A stretch of 20,393 bases of DNA from JAWWAH01 sp033721415. Lineage in GTDB: Bacteria; Patescibacteriota; Minisyncoccia; Spechtbacterales; 2-12-FULL-38-22. A program made the translations under genes and the position numbers. Of this stretch, positions 7,106 through 14,035 are shown one piece after another (within the stretch, counting starts at the first letter, position 1; every line of letters begins with the position of its first letter). The stretch covers positions 1 to 20,393 of the forward strand of contig JAWWAH010000017.1 of assembly GCA_033721415.1 (NCBI GenBank), read 5' to 3'. The notes beneath the pieces are model-generated. The model made no database searches. It saw only the letters and a program-made list of their open reading frames with translations, and had not been told where the DNA came from.

Positions 7106-7134
7106 TTGACTGTTTTGCGATACTTTTATAGCAT
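7106..7134 (+). promoter_or_regulatory. Promoter of the short RNA / nuclease leader
   Basis: TTGACT (7106-7111), 17 bases and TAGCAT (7129-7134). The expected start at about 7141 coincides with the first base of the AGCGT outer stem, which supports this reading. It is the only promoter I see ahead of the nuclease gene at 7302. Confidence 0.6.
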
Positions 7135-7140
7135 AATGCA

Positions 7141-7220
7141 AGCGTCTTCTTCGCCCGCACGGCTTAAAACTAATAAGTCGTGTGCGAGCCACGCTAACAC
7201 TCCTTGCAAGGAGTGTTTTT
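7141..7220 (+). ncRNA. Short structured RNA or attenuator ending in a terminator
   Basis: An outer stem AGCGT (7141-7145) with ACGCT (7191-7195) encloses a long hairpin, CGCACGGCTTA (7156-7166) with TAAGTCGTGTGCG (7174-7186, two-base bulge). The terminator at 7197-7220 follows at once. Because the promoter at 7106 appears to be shared, the element is either an 80-base small RNA or a leader that controls read-through into the nuclease gene. Bases 7221-7301 add one more weak hairpin (GTCGGAT 7255-7261 with ATCCCCGAC 7270-7278) before the SD. Confidence 0.5.
7197..7220 (+). terminator. Intrinsic terminator upstream of the nuclease gene
   Basis: ACACTCC (7197-7203) and GGAGTGT (7210-7216) around TTGCAA, with TTTTT at 7216-7220. 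It lies between the promoter at 7106 and the gene at 7302. Confidence 0.8.
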
Positions 7221-7301
7221 ATCTGGTATAGGTTAATTCTGCGGGAATCGGAGTGTCGGATAAAAACTCATCCCCGACCCAACTTAAAGGAGGTTGAATT
7301 A

Positions 7302-7790
7302 GTGGGAAAAAGGCATCGAATCAATAAGAAGCTTGGTAGGATTGCACAAGAGAGAGGTAGATTTTCCGAGGATAGTGTGCATCAAGCATTAATTCAATTG
7401 CGTGATTATTATAATGTGCCCATTATTATTATTTCCTCTAAAAGGGGAGACCACAGAGATAAGCAGGGTGTAGATATAGAGATTCGTGGAAGAGACCCAC
7501 TTTATGCCAGGTTTGGCATAGATGTCAAAAGCAGTATGACCGGTGTTCGAGCCTACAAAGAAAAAGGTCGCGAACTCAGCGATCGAGGCATAGAAAAAGC
7601 TTACCCAAGTTATCCGTTCCTTTTTCAGCATGAATATAGGCGCGAGTTGTTGTTAGACCTTTTGCGTTTTATTCTATCTAAATCAAAAAGTCATGCTGAC
7701 TTCGTGGATCAGGTTCCAGAGTTTAGTGAAGTTATGTTTGATGATTTTGAAAAAGAGTTCAGTTCTTTAGTGGAGAAGATTTTTAACTAA
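7302..7790 (+). CDS. Putative PD-(D/E)XK nuclease-fold protein
   Basis: 162 residues from GTG 7302 behind AAAGGAGGT (7287-7295). The frame is open upstream to 7182, but that part overlaps the structured leader and lacks a signal, so it is excluded. Read as a PD-(D/E)XK fold, Glu23 lies in the first helix (SEDSVHQAL), Asp58 in GVDIEI, and Asp74-x-Lys76 in FGIDVKSS: the E...D...(D/E)xK catalytic arrangement with metal-binding acids in beta strands. The basic N-terminus (KRHRINKK) could contact nucleic acid. It has no membrane segment. Family members include Holliday junction resolvases, restriction enzymes and repair nucleases, and I cannot choose between them. Known: the fold and its catalytic pattern. 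Inferred: nuclease activity here. Confidence 0.6.
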   Translation: MGKRHRINKKLGRIAQERGRFSEDSVHQALIQLRDYYNVPIIIISSKRGDHRDKQGVDIEIRGRDPLYARFGIDVKSSMTGVRAYKEKGRELSDRGIEKAYPSYPFLFQHEYRRELLLDLLRFILSKSKSHADFVDQVPEFSEVMFDDFEKEFSSLVEKIFN

Positions 7791-7797
7791 TCCACAT

Positions 7798-7821
7798 GCC
7801 CCTCCGTTGGAGGGGCTTTTT
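7798..7821 (+). terminator. Terminator of the nuclease-like gene
   Basis: GCCCCTCC (7798-7805) pairs with GGAGGGGC (7809-7816) across a GTT loop; TTTTT follows at 7817-7821. The next gene begins only 20 bases later. Confidence 0.9.
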
Positions 7822-7840
7822 CGTGTTAGTATGAATATAT

Positions 7841-8548
7841 ATGATCAAAAAATTACGTAAGCTTAGTTCAAAATATATCAAAGATGCAGTTTATGCTGCT
7901 AATGATGGAATAGTTACAACATTTGCAGTTGTCGCAAGTGTAATTGGTGCCAATTTGGAACCCGTAGTGGTTTTAATATTAGGTGTAGCCAATTTATTTG
8001 CAGATGGCTTTTCGATGGCAACTGGAAACTACCTTGGCACAAAGTCTGAAGGGGATCAGTACAAGCATCATCGAGCTAAAGAAGAAGAGATTTTAAGCTC
8101 TTCGCCAAAGAGAGCTCACAAAGAGGTTGCCAACATATTTAAAGGCAAAGGTTATTCCGAAGAAGATATAAGCACACTTACGGGACTTGTAGGAAAGAAT
8201 AAAAATTTCTTCTTGGACTTTCTTCTTTTTGAAAAGCTTGGGATTGATCCCGTAGGAAAAGGAGAAGCTTTTAGAGCTTCCTTAATCACATTTATCTCAT
8301 TTCTTACGGTAGGCCTTATACCGCTTGCTCCATATATGTTTATAAAAGATAGTGGAACAGCATTTTTGGTCGCTTCAATTTTTGTTGCTTTATCCTTGTT
8401 TATAGTTGGGGCGGCGCGCACTGTTTTTGCAGATAGCCACTGGTTTAAAGGAGGATTAGAGATGATGATAATGGGTGGCACTGCTGCGTCCATAGCATAT
8501 ATAATAGGAGCTGTTTTAAGAACTCTTATCAACGGAGCAGCAGTTTAA
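7841..8548 (+). CDS. VIT1/CCC1-family iron/manganese transporter
   Basis: 235 residues with the layout of the CCC1/VIT1 family, which exchanges Fe2+ or Mn2+ for protons across membranes. The first two helices carry AANDGIVTTFAVVASVIGA and GVANLFADGFSMATGNYL, matching the family's DGIVxTxxVV and GxAxxxAxxxSMxxGxYL motifs. A cytoplasmic helical segment with acidic EEEIL and a GKGYSEEDI stretch corresponds to the metal-gathering domain, and three more helices end the protein. ATG 7841 is preceded by AATATAT with no SD. Only about 20 bases separate it from the preceding terminator, so its mRNA may be leaderless or nearly so. It stands alone. In the cytoplasmic membrane it would most likely export or sequester metal. 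Confidence 0.85.
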   Translation: MIKKLRKLSSKYIKDAVYAANDGIVTTFAVVASVIGANLEPVVVLILGVANLFADGFSMATGNYLGTKSEGDQYKHHRAKEEEILSSSPKRAHKEVANIFKGKGYSEEDISTLTGLVGKNKNFFLDFLLFEKLGIDPVGKGEAFRASLITFISFLTVGLIPLAPYMFIKDSGTAFLVASIFVALSLFIVGAARTVFADSHWFKGGLEMMIMGGTAASIAYIIGAVLRTLINGAAV

Positions 8549-8555
8549 ATCTTTA

Positions 8556-8585
8556 TTGACTAAAAAGCATATTATATGGTATAAT
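8556..8585 (+). promoter_or_regulatory. Promoter of the 65-residue membrane protein
   Basis: TTGACT (8556-8561), 18 bases and a perfect TATAAT (8580-8585), starting eight bases after the transporter's stop codon. Confidence 0.7.
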
Positions 8586-8618
8586 ATGTGGAGCACACCA
8601 CAAACGACAGGGGTAAAT

Positions 8619-8816
8619 GTGCCTGCAAAAGCTATGTTCGCTACGTTCATCGTGATGCTGGGGCTGTTCGTTTGGGCAGCTTTCGTATCTGTTCAAGAGG
8701 AGGCCGCGCTTCATGCTGCGGTATTCTCTGTTCTGGCGAGCCTCACAGCTGTTCTGGTTTTTCCCGGGGTTGTATACCACCGGAGAGAGCTGGAGGAAGC
8801 GCGTGCAAGCGCGTAG
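8619..8816 (+). CDS. Small two-helix membrane protein (65 residues), GC-richer than its neighbours
   Basis: The family is not recognised. GTG 8619 is chosen because AGGGG lies five bases upstream; earlier in-frame codons fall inside the promoter. Two hydrophobic helices, about residues 4-27 (MFATFIVMLGLFVWAAFVSV) and 35-56 (AVFSVLASLTAVLVFPGVVY), are joined by a short acidic turn (QEEAALH). The C-terminus is charged (HRRELEEARASA). Codon use is clearly GC-richer than in the transporter before and GAPDH after. With its own promoter, SD/GTG start and two hairpins behind it, this looks like an independently acquired or specially expressed gene. A small toxin or a regulator of a membrane complex are possible roles, neither supported directly. 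Confidence 0.55.
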   Translation: MPAKAMFATFIVMLGLFVWAAFVSVQEEAALHAAVFSVLASLTAVLVFPGVVYHRRELEEARASA

Positions 8817-8839
8817 GAAGACGACCCACGTCCAACAGA

Positions 8840-8868
8840 GGGGCGGCTCGAGGTTCTCGAGCCGCCCC
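8840..8868 (+). repeat. Perfect 13-bp GC-rich inverted repeat
   Basis: GGGGCGGCTCGAG (8840-8852) and CTCGAGCCGCCCC (8856-8868) pair fully around a GTT loop. No T run follows, so alone it is not a standard intrinsic terminator. It lies 23 bases after the small membrane protein gene and 13 before a proper terminator, and may protect the mRNA 3' end. Confidence 0.85.
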
Positions 8869-8881
8869 CAACAACTTTATT

Positions 8882-8901
8882 CTGCCCAAGGGCAGTTTTT
8901 T
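8882..8901 (+). terminator. Intrinsic terminator after the small membrane protein gene
   Basis: CTGCC (8882-8886) pairs with GGCAG (8891-8895) and is followed by TTTTTT (8896-8901). Confidence 0.8.
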
Positions 8902-8950
8902 ATTTGGCAAGGAATGTATTTTTAGCGTAGGTTATACACAGTTTTTTGTT

Positions 8951-8978
8951 TTGTTCGCTTTTTAAAGTGAGGTACAAT
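8951..8978 (+). promoter_or_regulatory. Probable promoter of GAPDH and the metabolic run
   Basis: TTGTTC (8951-8956), 16 bases and TACAAT (8973-8978). The leader would be about 25 bases, AT-rich and without an SD. Confidence 0.5.
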
Positions 8979-9010
8979 ATAAAAAGACAATTAATTTATT
9001 ATAAAATATT

Positions 9011-10036
9011 ATGCCTACAAAAATAGCAATAAACGGTTTTGGCCGTATTGGTCGTACCGCTTTTAAACAAGCTTTGGAAAACAAAGAACTTGAAGTGGTT
9101 GCGATTAATGATTTAACCACAGAAGATAATTTAGCGTATCTTCTGAGATTCGACTCAATTCACGGTCCATATGAAAAAGAAGTTAAGGCTGTCGAAGAAG
9201 ACGGCAAGCATTATTTAGAAGTTGACGGTAAAAAATATCTTTTGCTAACAGAAAAAGACCCAACACAATTACCTTGGGGTGACCTTGATGTGGATGTTGT
9301 TATCGAATCTACAGGAGTATTTACTACAACTGAGAAAGCAAGTGCTCATTTAGAGGCAGGCGCCAAGAGGGTTGTAATATCCGCACCAGCCAAAGACGAA
9401 GAGACACCAAATAAGTTAGTAGGTTCTAACGCAGAAGACTTTAACGAGAAATTAGCAAAAATAACATCTAATGCTTCTTGTACTACAAATGCTGTTGTGC
9501 CACTAACAGCAATATTTTTAAAAGAGCTCGGTTTCTCTAAAAGCATGATGACGACTGTTCATGGGTATACAGCATCGCAAAGCATTGTGGATGGCCCAAA
9601 TCCTAAAGATCATTTACGAGGAAGGGCTGCAGCTGTAAATATTGTGCCTTCCCATACGGGAGCTGCCGTTGCTTCTGCTAAAAGCAATCCAAGCTTAAAA
9701 GGTAAGTTTGACGCTGTAGCTATGCGTGTCCCTGTTATTGCAGGTTCTATTGTAGACTTTGTATTCTTAGCAGATAAAAAAACAACAGTAGAAGAAGTGA
9801 ATGATATTCTTCGAAATGCCGCAAAGAATGATCATTGGAAAGGTATATTTACTGTTACTGAGGAGCCATTGGTTTCTACAGATATACTAGGCAATCCGCA
9901 TGCATCTATTGCAGACCTTTCTTTTACCCGCGTGGTAGATGGAGATTTAGTAAAGGTGCTGGCATGGTACGATAATGAATGGGGATACACTTCTGCTCTT
10001 ATGAAGCACGTAGTAGAAGTAGGCAAGTTAGTTTAG
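9011..10036 (+). CDS. gap: Glyceraldehyde-3-phosphate dehydrogenase (type I, NAD)
   Basis: 341 residues, full length for the family. The enzyme oxidises glyceraldehyde-3-phosphate with phosphate and NAD+ to 1,3-bisphosphoglycerate in the cytoplasm. The N-terminal Rossmann motif NGFGRIGR is at 8-15. Asp34 (INDL) ends the second strand, as in NAD-specific forms. The catalytic site SNASCTTN has the nucleophile Cys157, and His184 (TVHGYT) is its partner. The C-terminal WYDNEWGY signature is complete. ATG 9011 sits right after an AT-rich stretch with no SD, like most genes downstream. It opens a co-directional run of ten genes ending at 17522; the fructose-6-phosphate and glyceraldehyde-3-phosphate made by the transketolase pathway would feed into this step. 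Confidence 0.97.
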   Translation: MPTKIAINGFGRIGRTAFKQALENKELEVVAINDLTTEDNLAYLLRFDSIHGPYEKEVKAVEEDGKHYLEVDGKKYLLLTEKDPTQLPWGDLDVDVVIESTGVFTTTEKASAHLEAGAKRVVISAPAKDEETPNKLVGSNAEDFNEKLAKITSNASCTTNAVVPLTAIFLKELGFSKSMMTTVHGYTASQSIVDGPNPKDHLRGRAAAVNIVPSHTGAAVASAKSNPSLKGKFDAVAMRVPVIAGSIVDFVFLADKKTTVEEVNDILRNAAKNDHWKGIFTVTEEPLVSTDILGNPHASIADLSFTRVVDGDLVKVLAWYDNEWGYTSALMKHVVEVGKLV

Positions 10037-10063
10037 TTCTCTAAAATTTGTCTATACATTAAT

Positions 10064-10555
10064 ATGGATCCCGAAAAATATAAGGCAAAGAAAAATGAGC
10101 CAGAGATATATTCTCCTAAGGAAGATAAGCTAATCTCTCTTAAACAGAAGGGAGGCATTGAAGACTTGCTTGAGCGGGGTAGCTGGTACAATGTGGATAG
10201 CAGAATAAATTCTGATAATTTTTCTGGAAAAGATGAGAAGATTGAGGGATTAGAATTTTCTGTATTAAGATTTAGAGAAATGATTGATGCAGAAAGTGTT
10301 TTAGCGGACATGGAATTACAAGGCTTAGAGCCGGGCACCCTAGAAGAATTACTTTTGGTTGAAGTTCAGGCTCCCGATTTTGAAAGACAGTGGCCAGTTG
10401 TTGCTTTGGGATCTGTTTTTCACGACAAGGAACGAGATATAGATCTTGTACCTGTTGCATATTATACGGAGAACGGCAGAGGGATACGCTTAACCAATAA
10501 AGATTCAGCTTTTGGAGATGAATATAGATTTTTAGCAATAAAATTAAAAAAATAA
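10064..10555 (+). CDS. Conserved-type hypothetical protein, 163 residues
   Basis: A soluble protein with a charged, low-complexity start (MDPEKYKAKKNEPE) and no membrane segment. The segment AESVLADMELQGLEPGTLEELL followed by a PVVALGSVFHD strand resembles short uncharacterised proteins I associate with Parcubacteria-type genomes, but I cannot name a function. It starts at ATG 10064 without an SD, 27 bases after the GAPDH stop, and ends one base before the ATG of the oxidase gene. That spacing makes co-transcription with the oxidase very likely. Confidence 0.7.
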   Translation: MDPEKYKAKKNEPEIYSPKEDKLISLKQKGGIEDLLERGSWYNVDSRINSDNFSGKDEKIEGLEFSVLRFREMIDAESVLADMELQGLEPGTLEELLLVEVQAPDFERQWPVVALGSVFHDKERDIDLVPVAYYTENGRGIRLTNKDSAFGDEYRFLAIKLKK

Positions 10556-10556
10556 T

Positions 10557-12215
10557 ATGAATAAGGTAGTAACTTCAAAGATGAACTTTGAAGATTTAAA
10601 AAAGAGAATAAGAGGAGATGTACATGTTAACGATGATGTAGTAGAGGAGTATTCAACTGATGCAAGCTTATTTAAGGTGCGCCCCGAGGTGGTTGTATTT
10701 CCGAAAGATGCTGAAGACATAAAAACAGCTGTGAATTATGCAAAAGAAAATGGTGCATCCGTTACAGCGCGTGCTGCAGGAACCGATATGTCAGGTGGAC
10801 CACTTAGCGAATCCATTGTACTTGGGTTTACTAAATATATGAATCATATGGAAGTAGATCCGGATAATAACTCTGCTATTACTCAACCAGGGGTTTATTA
10901 TCGTGATTTTGAAGAGGAAACTTTAAAACACGAACTTATTATGCCAAGTTATCCTGCATCACGCTCAATTGCTGCAATGGGAGGTATTGTAAACAATAAT
11001 TCAGGAGGAGAAAAAACACTTCGTCATGGAAAGACTGAAGATTATGTTAAAGAAGTAAAGATGGTTTTGGCAGACGGTAATGAATACGCATTCCACAAAT
11101 TAAATAAGGAAGAATTAGAAGCAAAGAAGAAGCAAGAAGACTTTGAAGGCGAAGTTTATAGGAAAATGCATGAGCTTTTGGAGAACAATTACGATAAAAT
11201 AAAAATTGCAAAACCTGATGTAACAAAGAATTCAGCAGGGTATAAACTATGGGATGTTTGGGATAAAGAAAAAGGAGTATTTGATATGGCCCAGATATTT
11301 GTTGGTGCACAAGGCACATTAGGTATTATGACTGAAGCAAAAATGAAATTGATAGACCCAGAAGACTTTACTAAACTAGCTGTTATATTTTTAAACGATG
11401 TGGACGAGATTCCCCAATTGGTAAATGCCATTACACCTCTTGAGCCAGAGGCGCTAGAAATGTTTGACGATGAAACGTTAAAACTTGCACTTAAATTCTT
11501 TCCTGGAATTGCTAAAAAAGTACCGGGAGAAAACCTTATCTCTCTTTTGTGGAAATTTTTGCCGGAGGGTGTAATGGTTCTAAAAAACGGCCTTCGCCTA
11601 CCCAAGATAGTTGTTCTTGCTCAGTTTGCTGAAGAAAAAGAGGAAGATGCCGAATACAAACTCAATAAGTTAGCAGAAATAGAAGCACCATTTAATTCCA
11701 ATATGCGCCTTGTGCACACAGAACAGGAGGCAGAAAAATATTGGGTAATTCGTCGTCAGAGCTTTGCGCTGCTGCGCAGTCACGTAAAAGATAAGAGAAC
11801 CGCACCATTCATAGATGACATCGTTGTAAAACCTGAACACCTTCCTGAAGTAATGCCTAAGGTTCATAAAATACTTGAAGAATACGGAATCAAAGAAACA
11901 ATTGCAGGGCATGCCGGAGATGGAAATTTCCACATTATTCCATTGATGGACCTTTCCAAAGAAGAAGAAAAAGCAAAAATACCCGAGGTGTCCGACAAGA
12001 TTTATGATCTTGTATTAAAATACAAAGGATCAATTACAGCAGAACACAATGATGGTCTAATAAGAAGCCCGTATCTGAAGCAAATGTATGGAGAAGATAT
12101 TTATAAATTGTTTGAAGATACAAAGAATATATTTGACCCCAATAATATATTTAATCCTGGTAAGAAGGTTAACTCCGATTTAGATTATGCAATTGAGCAT
12201 ATAGATCATCAGTAG
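10557..12215 (+). CDS. FAD-linked oxidase (D-lactate/2-hydroxyacid dehydrogenase type) without the Fe-S half
   Basis: 552 residues: an N-terminal FAD_binding_4 domain (about 40-225) with the PP-loop-like AGTDMSGGPL at 74-83, then an FAD-oxidase C domain. Conserved catalytic stretches are HAGDGNFH (452-459) and AEHNDGLIRSPYL (from 495), ending in FDPNNIFNPGKKV. Family members oxidise D-lactate, glycolate or similar 2-hydroxyacids and pass electrons to quinone or another carrier. The EHNDG-type C-terminus is the form usually found inside roughly 950-residue FAD/4Fe-4S fusion proteins. Here the protein stops soon after the NPGKKV point where the Fe-S/CCG part would begin, so its electron acceptor is unclear. 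ATG 10557 follows the previous stop by one base; MNFEDL at residue 9 is an alternative start. The next gene starts one base after its stop. Confidence 0.85.
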   Translation: MNKVVTSKMNFEDLKKRIRGDVHVNDDVVEEYSTDASLFKVRPEVVVFPKDAEDIKTAVNYAKENGASVTARAAGTDMSGGPLSESIVLGFTKYMNHMEVDPDNNSAITQPGVYYRDFEEETLKHELIMPSYPASRSIAAMGGIVNNNSGGEKTLRHGKTEDYVKEVKMVLADGNEYAFHKLNKEELEAKKKQEDFEGEVYRKMHELLENNYDKIKIAKPDVTKNSAGYKLWDVWDKEKGVFDMAQIFVGAQGTLGIMTEAKMKLIDPEDFTKLAVIFLNDVDEIPQLVNAITPLEPEALEMFDDETLKLALKFFPGIAKKVPGENLISLLWKFLPEGVMVLKNGLRLPKIVVLAQFAEEKEEDAEYKLNKLAEIEAPFNSNMRLVHTEQEAEKYWVIRRQSFALLRSHVKDKRTAPFIDDIVVKPEHLPEVMPKVHKILEEYGIKETIAGHAGDGNFHIIPLMDLSKEEEKAKIPEVSDKIYDLVLKYKGSITAEHNDGLIRSPYLKQMYGEDIYKLFEDTKNIFDPNNIFNPGKKVNSDLDYAIEHIDHQ

Positions 12216-12216
12216 A

Positions 12217-12855
12217 ATGAAAAATGTTAATAAGGCAATAAAAATATTACTCCTATTCTTGTTCACGACTCAGATAAGTCTATACATGTATCAGCCCTTG
12301 TTAGCCGTTTTTGTTACCGATTTTATACAAGGTGCAACTATTAGTATTGTTGGTTTTTCTACAGCTTTTTATGCGATTGTAAAATCAATTATACAAGTGC
12401 CTGCTGCAAAGTTTTTAGACAAGCAAAAAGGGGAAAGAGATGATTTTTACGTGATGATAGTTGGAGCAGTTTTTGCAACAATTAGTACGTATGCGTATGC
12501 GTTAATTTCAGAAGTGTGGCACTTGTATATGGTTTCTATTGGTTATGGTATTTCAGCAGCATTTTTGTTTGCTGCTTATTACTCTATATTTTCTCATCAT
12601 GTAGATGAGGGAGCTCAAGGGTTTGAGTGGAGCTTGTTTAGCGTGGGTGGGCTAACTATTTCATCTGCACTCGGTGGGGCTGTTGGTGGTGTTGTTGTTG
12701 AAAGTTTTGGATTCACAACCGCTTTTATAATCGCTGGAACCCTAAGCTTAATCGCCACCATTCTTCTATTTGCCCTGTATCCGCTACTTGATGGTTTTCG
12801 TCCAAAAGGAGAAGCTGTATATGTTTCTTCGAAAGAAAGGTTAAAGAAAAAGTAA
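12217..12855 (+). CDS. Half-size major facilitator superfamily protein (six helices)
   Basis: 212 residues with six hydrophobic helices (about 8-33, 40-64, 78-98, 105-130, 139-166, 168-192) and a basic C-terminal tail (SSKERLKKK). The helix pattern, with a D-x-x-x-G-E-R-D loop after the second helix, matches one six-helix half of an MFS transporter. Standard members have twelve. The frame ends normally and the next gene is rpiB, so this is not a visible frameshift remnant. It would have to act as a dimer, pair with another half, or serve a non-transport role. It starts one base after the FAD oxidase stop, so translational coupling and a shared substrate (for example an organic acid) are plausible but unproven. 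Confidence 0.75.
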   Translation: MKNVNKAIKILLLFLFTTQISLYMYQPLLAVFVTDFIQGATISIVGFSTAFYAIVKSIIQVPAAKFLDKQKGERDDFYVMIVGAVFATISTYAYALISEVWHLYMVSIGYGISAAFLFAAYYSIFSHHVDEGAQGFEWSLFSVGGLTISSALGGAVGGVVVESFGFTTAFIIAGTLSLIATILLFALYPLLDGFRPKGEAVYVSSKERLKKK

Positions 12856-12870
12856 ATATTTCTTGATATT

Positions 12871-13311
12871 ATGAAAATATATTTAGCAACAGATCACGCA
12901 GGTTACGAACTAAAAGAAAAAATAAAAGAATGGCTTACTGGGTGGAATTATGATTTTGAAGATATGGGAGCTTATAAATACAATGAAACAGATGATTATC
13001 CTGATCTTATAAGGCCTGCGGTAAAGTCTGTAGCTCATGATCCCGAAAATTCTAAAGCTATTATACTTGGGGGATCTGGCCAAGGTGAGGCAATGGTCGC
13101 AAATAGGTATCAAGGCGTGCGCGCAACAGTGTATTATGGGGGAAGCGAGGACATATTAAAGTTATCTCGTGAACATAACGACGCAAACGTGTTGTCCTTG
13201 GGAGCTCGCTTTTTAAACGAAGAAGAAACTAAAAAAGCCATAAAAATTTGGCTCGAGACAAAATTTAGCGAGCAAGACAGGCATGTAAGAAGAATAAATA
13301 AATTAAACTAA
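12871..13311 (+). CDS. rpiB: Ribose-5-phosphate isomerase B
   Basis: 146 residues, the full RpiB/LacA length. It interconverts ribulose-5-phosphate and ribose-5-phosphate in the non-oxidative pentose phosphate pathway. The start ATDHAGYELK carries the conserved DHAG. GGSGQGEAMVAN (67-78) is the phosphate/catalytic loop. Like the mycobacterial enzyme, and unlike the E. coli one, it has no catalytic Cys in this loop, and Glu73 is in the place of the mycobacterial general base. Conserved REHNDANVLSLGAR follows near 109-122. ATG 12871 has no SD and lies 15 bases after the MFS gene. Epimerase and transketolase genes follow in the same run. Confidence 0.93.
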   Translation: MKIYLATDHAGYELKEKIKEWLTGWNYDFEDMGAYKYNETDDYPDLIRPAVKSVAHDPENSKAIILGGSGQGEAMVANRYQGVRATVYYGGSEDILKLSREHNDANVLSLGARFLNEEETKKAIKIWLETKFSEQDRHVRRINKLN

Positions 13312-13337
13312 TTTAATAAAATTAACCATTTTTCAAT

Positions 13338-13991
13338 ATGGCAAATAAACAACTTATAGATTATATAAAACAAGAACTTTCTAAACAAACTTCAAAGGAA
13401 AAAATTATAAAGGATCTTATGGGTTCAGGTTGGAATGATAAAGAAATAAGTGAGGCTTTTGATTCCGCTTTAGGAGGAGATAAAAAATCCTCATTACCTA
13501 TTAAAAAGATCATAATTGGTATTGGTATATTTGTGGTTCTTATTGGACTTGCAGTGCTTGCGTACTATGTATTTTACGATGGTGCCTCTGATGGGAGTGT
13601 CTCTGATAGGGATGCTGAGCGCATAGAGGGTATTCGCGTGGCACAGGCAGCACTAGAGACGTATTTTGATCAGAATGGGGAATATCCAGGTGCTTCTGAG
13701 CCCATAGTGTGCGAAAATGCTGAAGAAAATGTTTTCCCTGCACTTGGTATTAATATTTCCGACCCAAACCCTGATTGGAATTTTATATATGGTGCAAGTA
13801 ATTTTAGAGAAGGGGGCCTTGTTGACACGAATGCAGATGATTATATACTAGGTGTTGCTATTGAAGAAGAAGCAAATATTCCAGACGACGATACGCCATC
13901 TGATGACTGGGGATGTGAGTGTGATTTAGCAAATGCGAATCATCCAAGTGGTGCTCCTGAGGGTACTCCTATATATTGTGTAAAAAAATAA
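13338..13991 (+). CDS. Membrane-anchored pseudopilin-like protein with N-terminal helical module
   Basis: 217 residues. Residues 1-45 form a small helical, UBA-like module (YIKQEL...GWNDKEISEAF), followed by a basic linker and one membrane helix (about 57-80). The outer part begins RDAERIEGIRVAQAALETYFDQNGEYP, which matches the start of the globular region of type IV pilin-like and pseudopilin proteins. It ends with a cysteine-containing acidic domain (CENA, CECD, YCVKK) in which disulfides are possible. The N-terminal module recurs in the next gene. There is no prepilin peptidase site at the start, so it is unlikely to be a processed pilin. It sits between rpiB and rpe but has no evident metabolic role. 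ATG 13338 has no SD. Confidence 0.65.
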   Translation: MANKQLIDYIKQELSKQTSKEKIIKDLMGSGWNDKEISEAFDSALGGDKKSSLPIKKIIIGIGIFVVLIGLAVLAYYVFYDGASDGSVSDRDAERIEGIRVAQAALETYFDQNGEYPGASEPIVCENAEENVFPALGINISDPNPDWNFIYGASNFREGGLVDTNADDYILGVAIEEEANIPDDDTPSDDWGCECDLANANHPSGAPEGTPIYCVKK

Positions 13992-14035
13992 TGGTGAATA
14001 TCAATTAAGCTTAATGATTAACATAGAGCACATAT

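Noticed and set aside
12217..12855. MFS gene as a frameshift remnant
   Set aside because: It has a normal stop and a basic tail, and rpiB starts 15 bases later with no leftover second half in any frame, so a genuine six-helix protein is the simpler reading.
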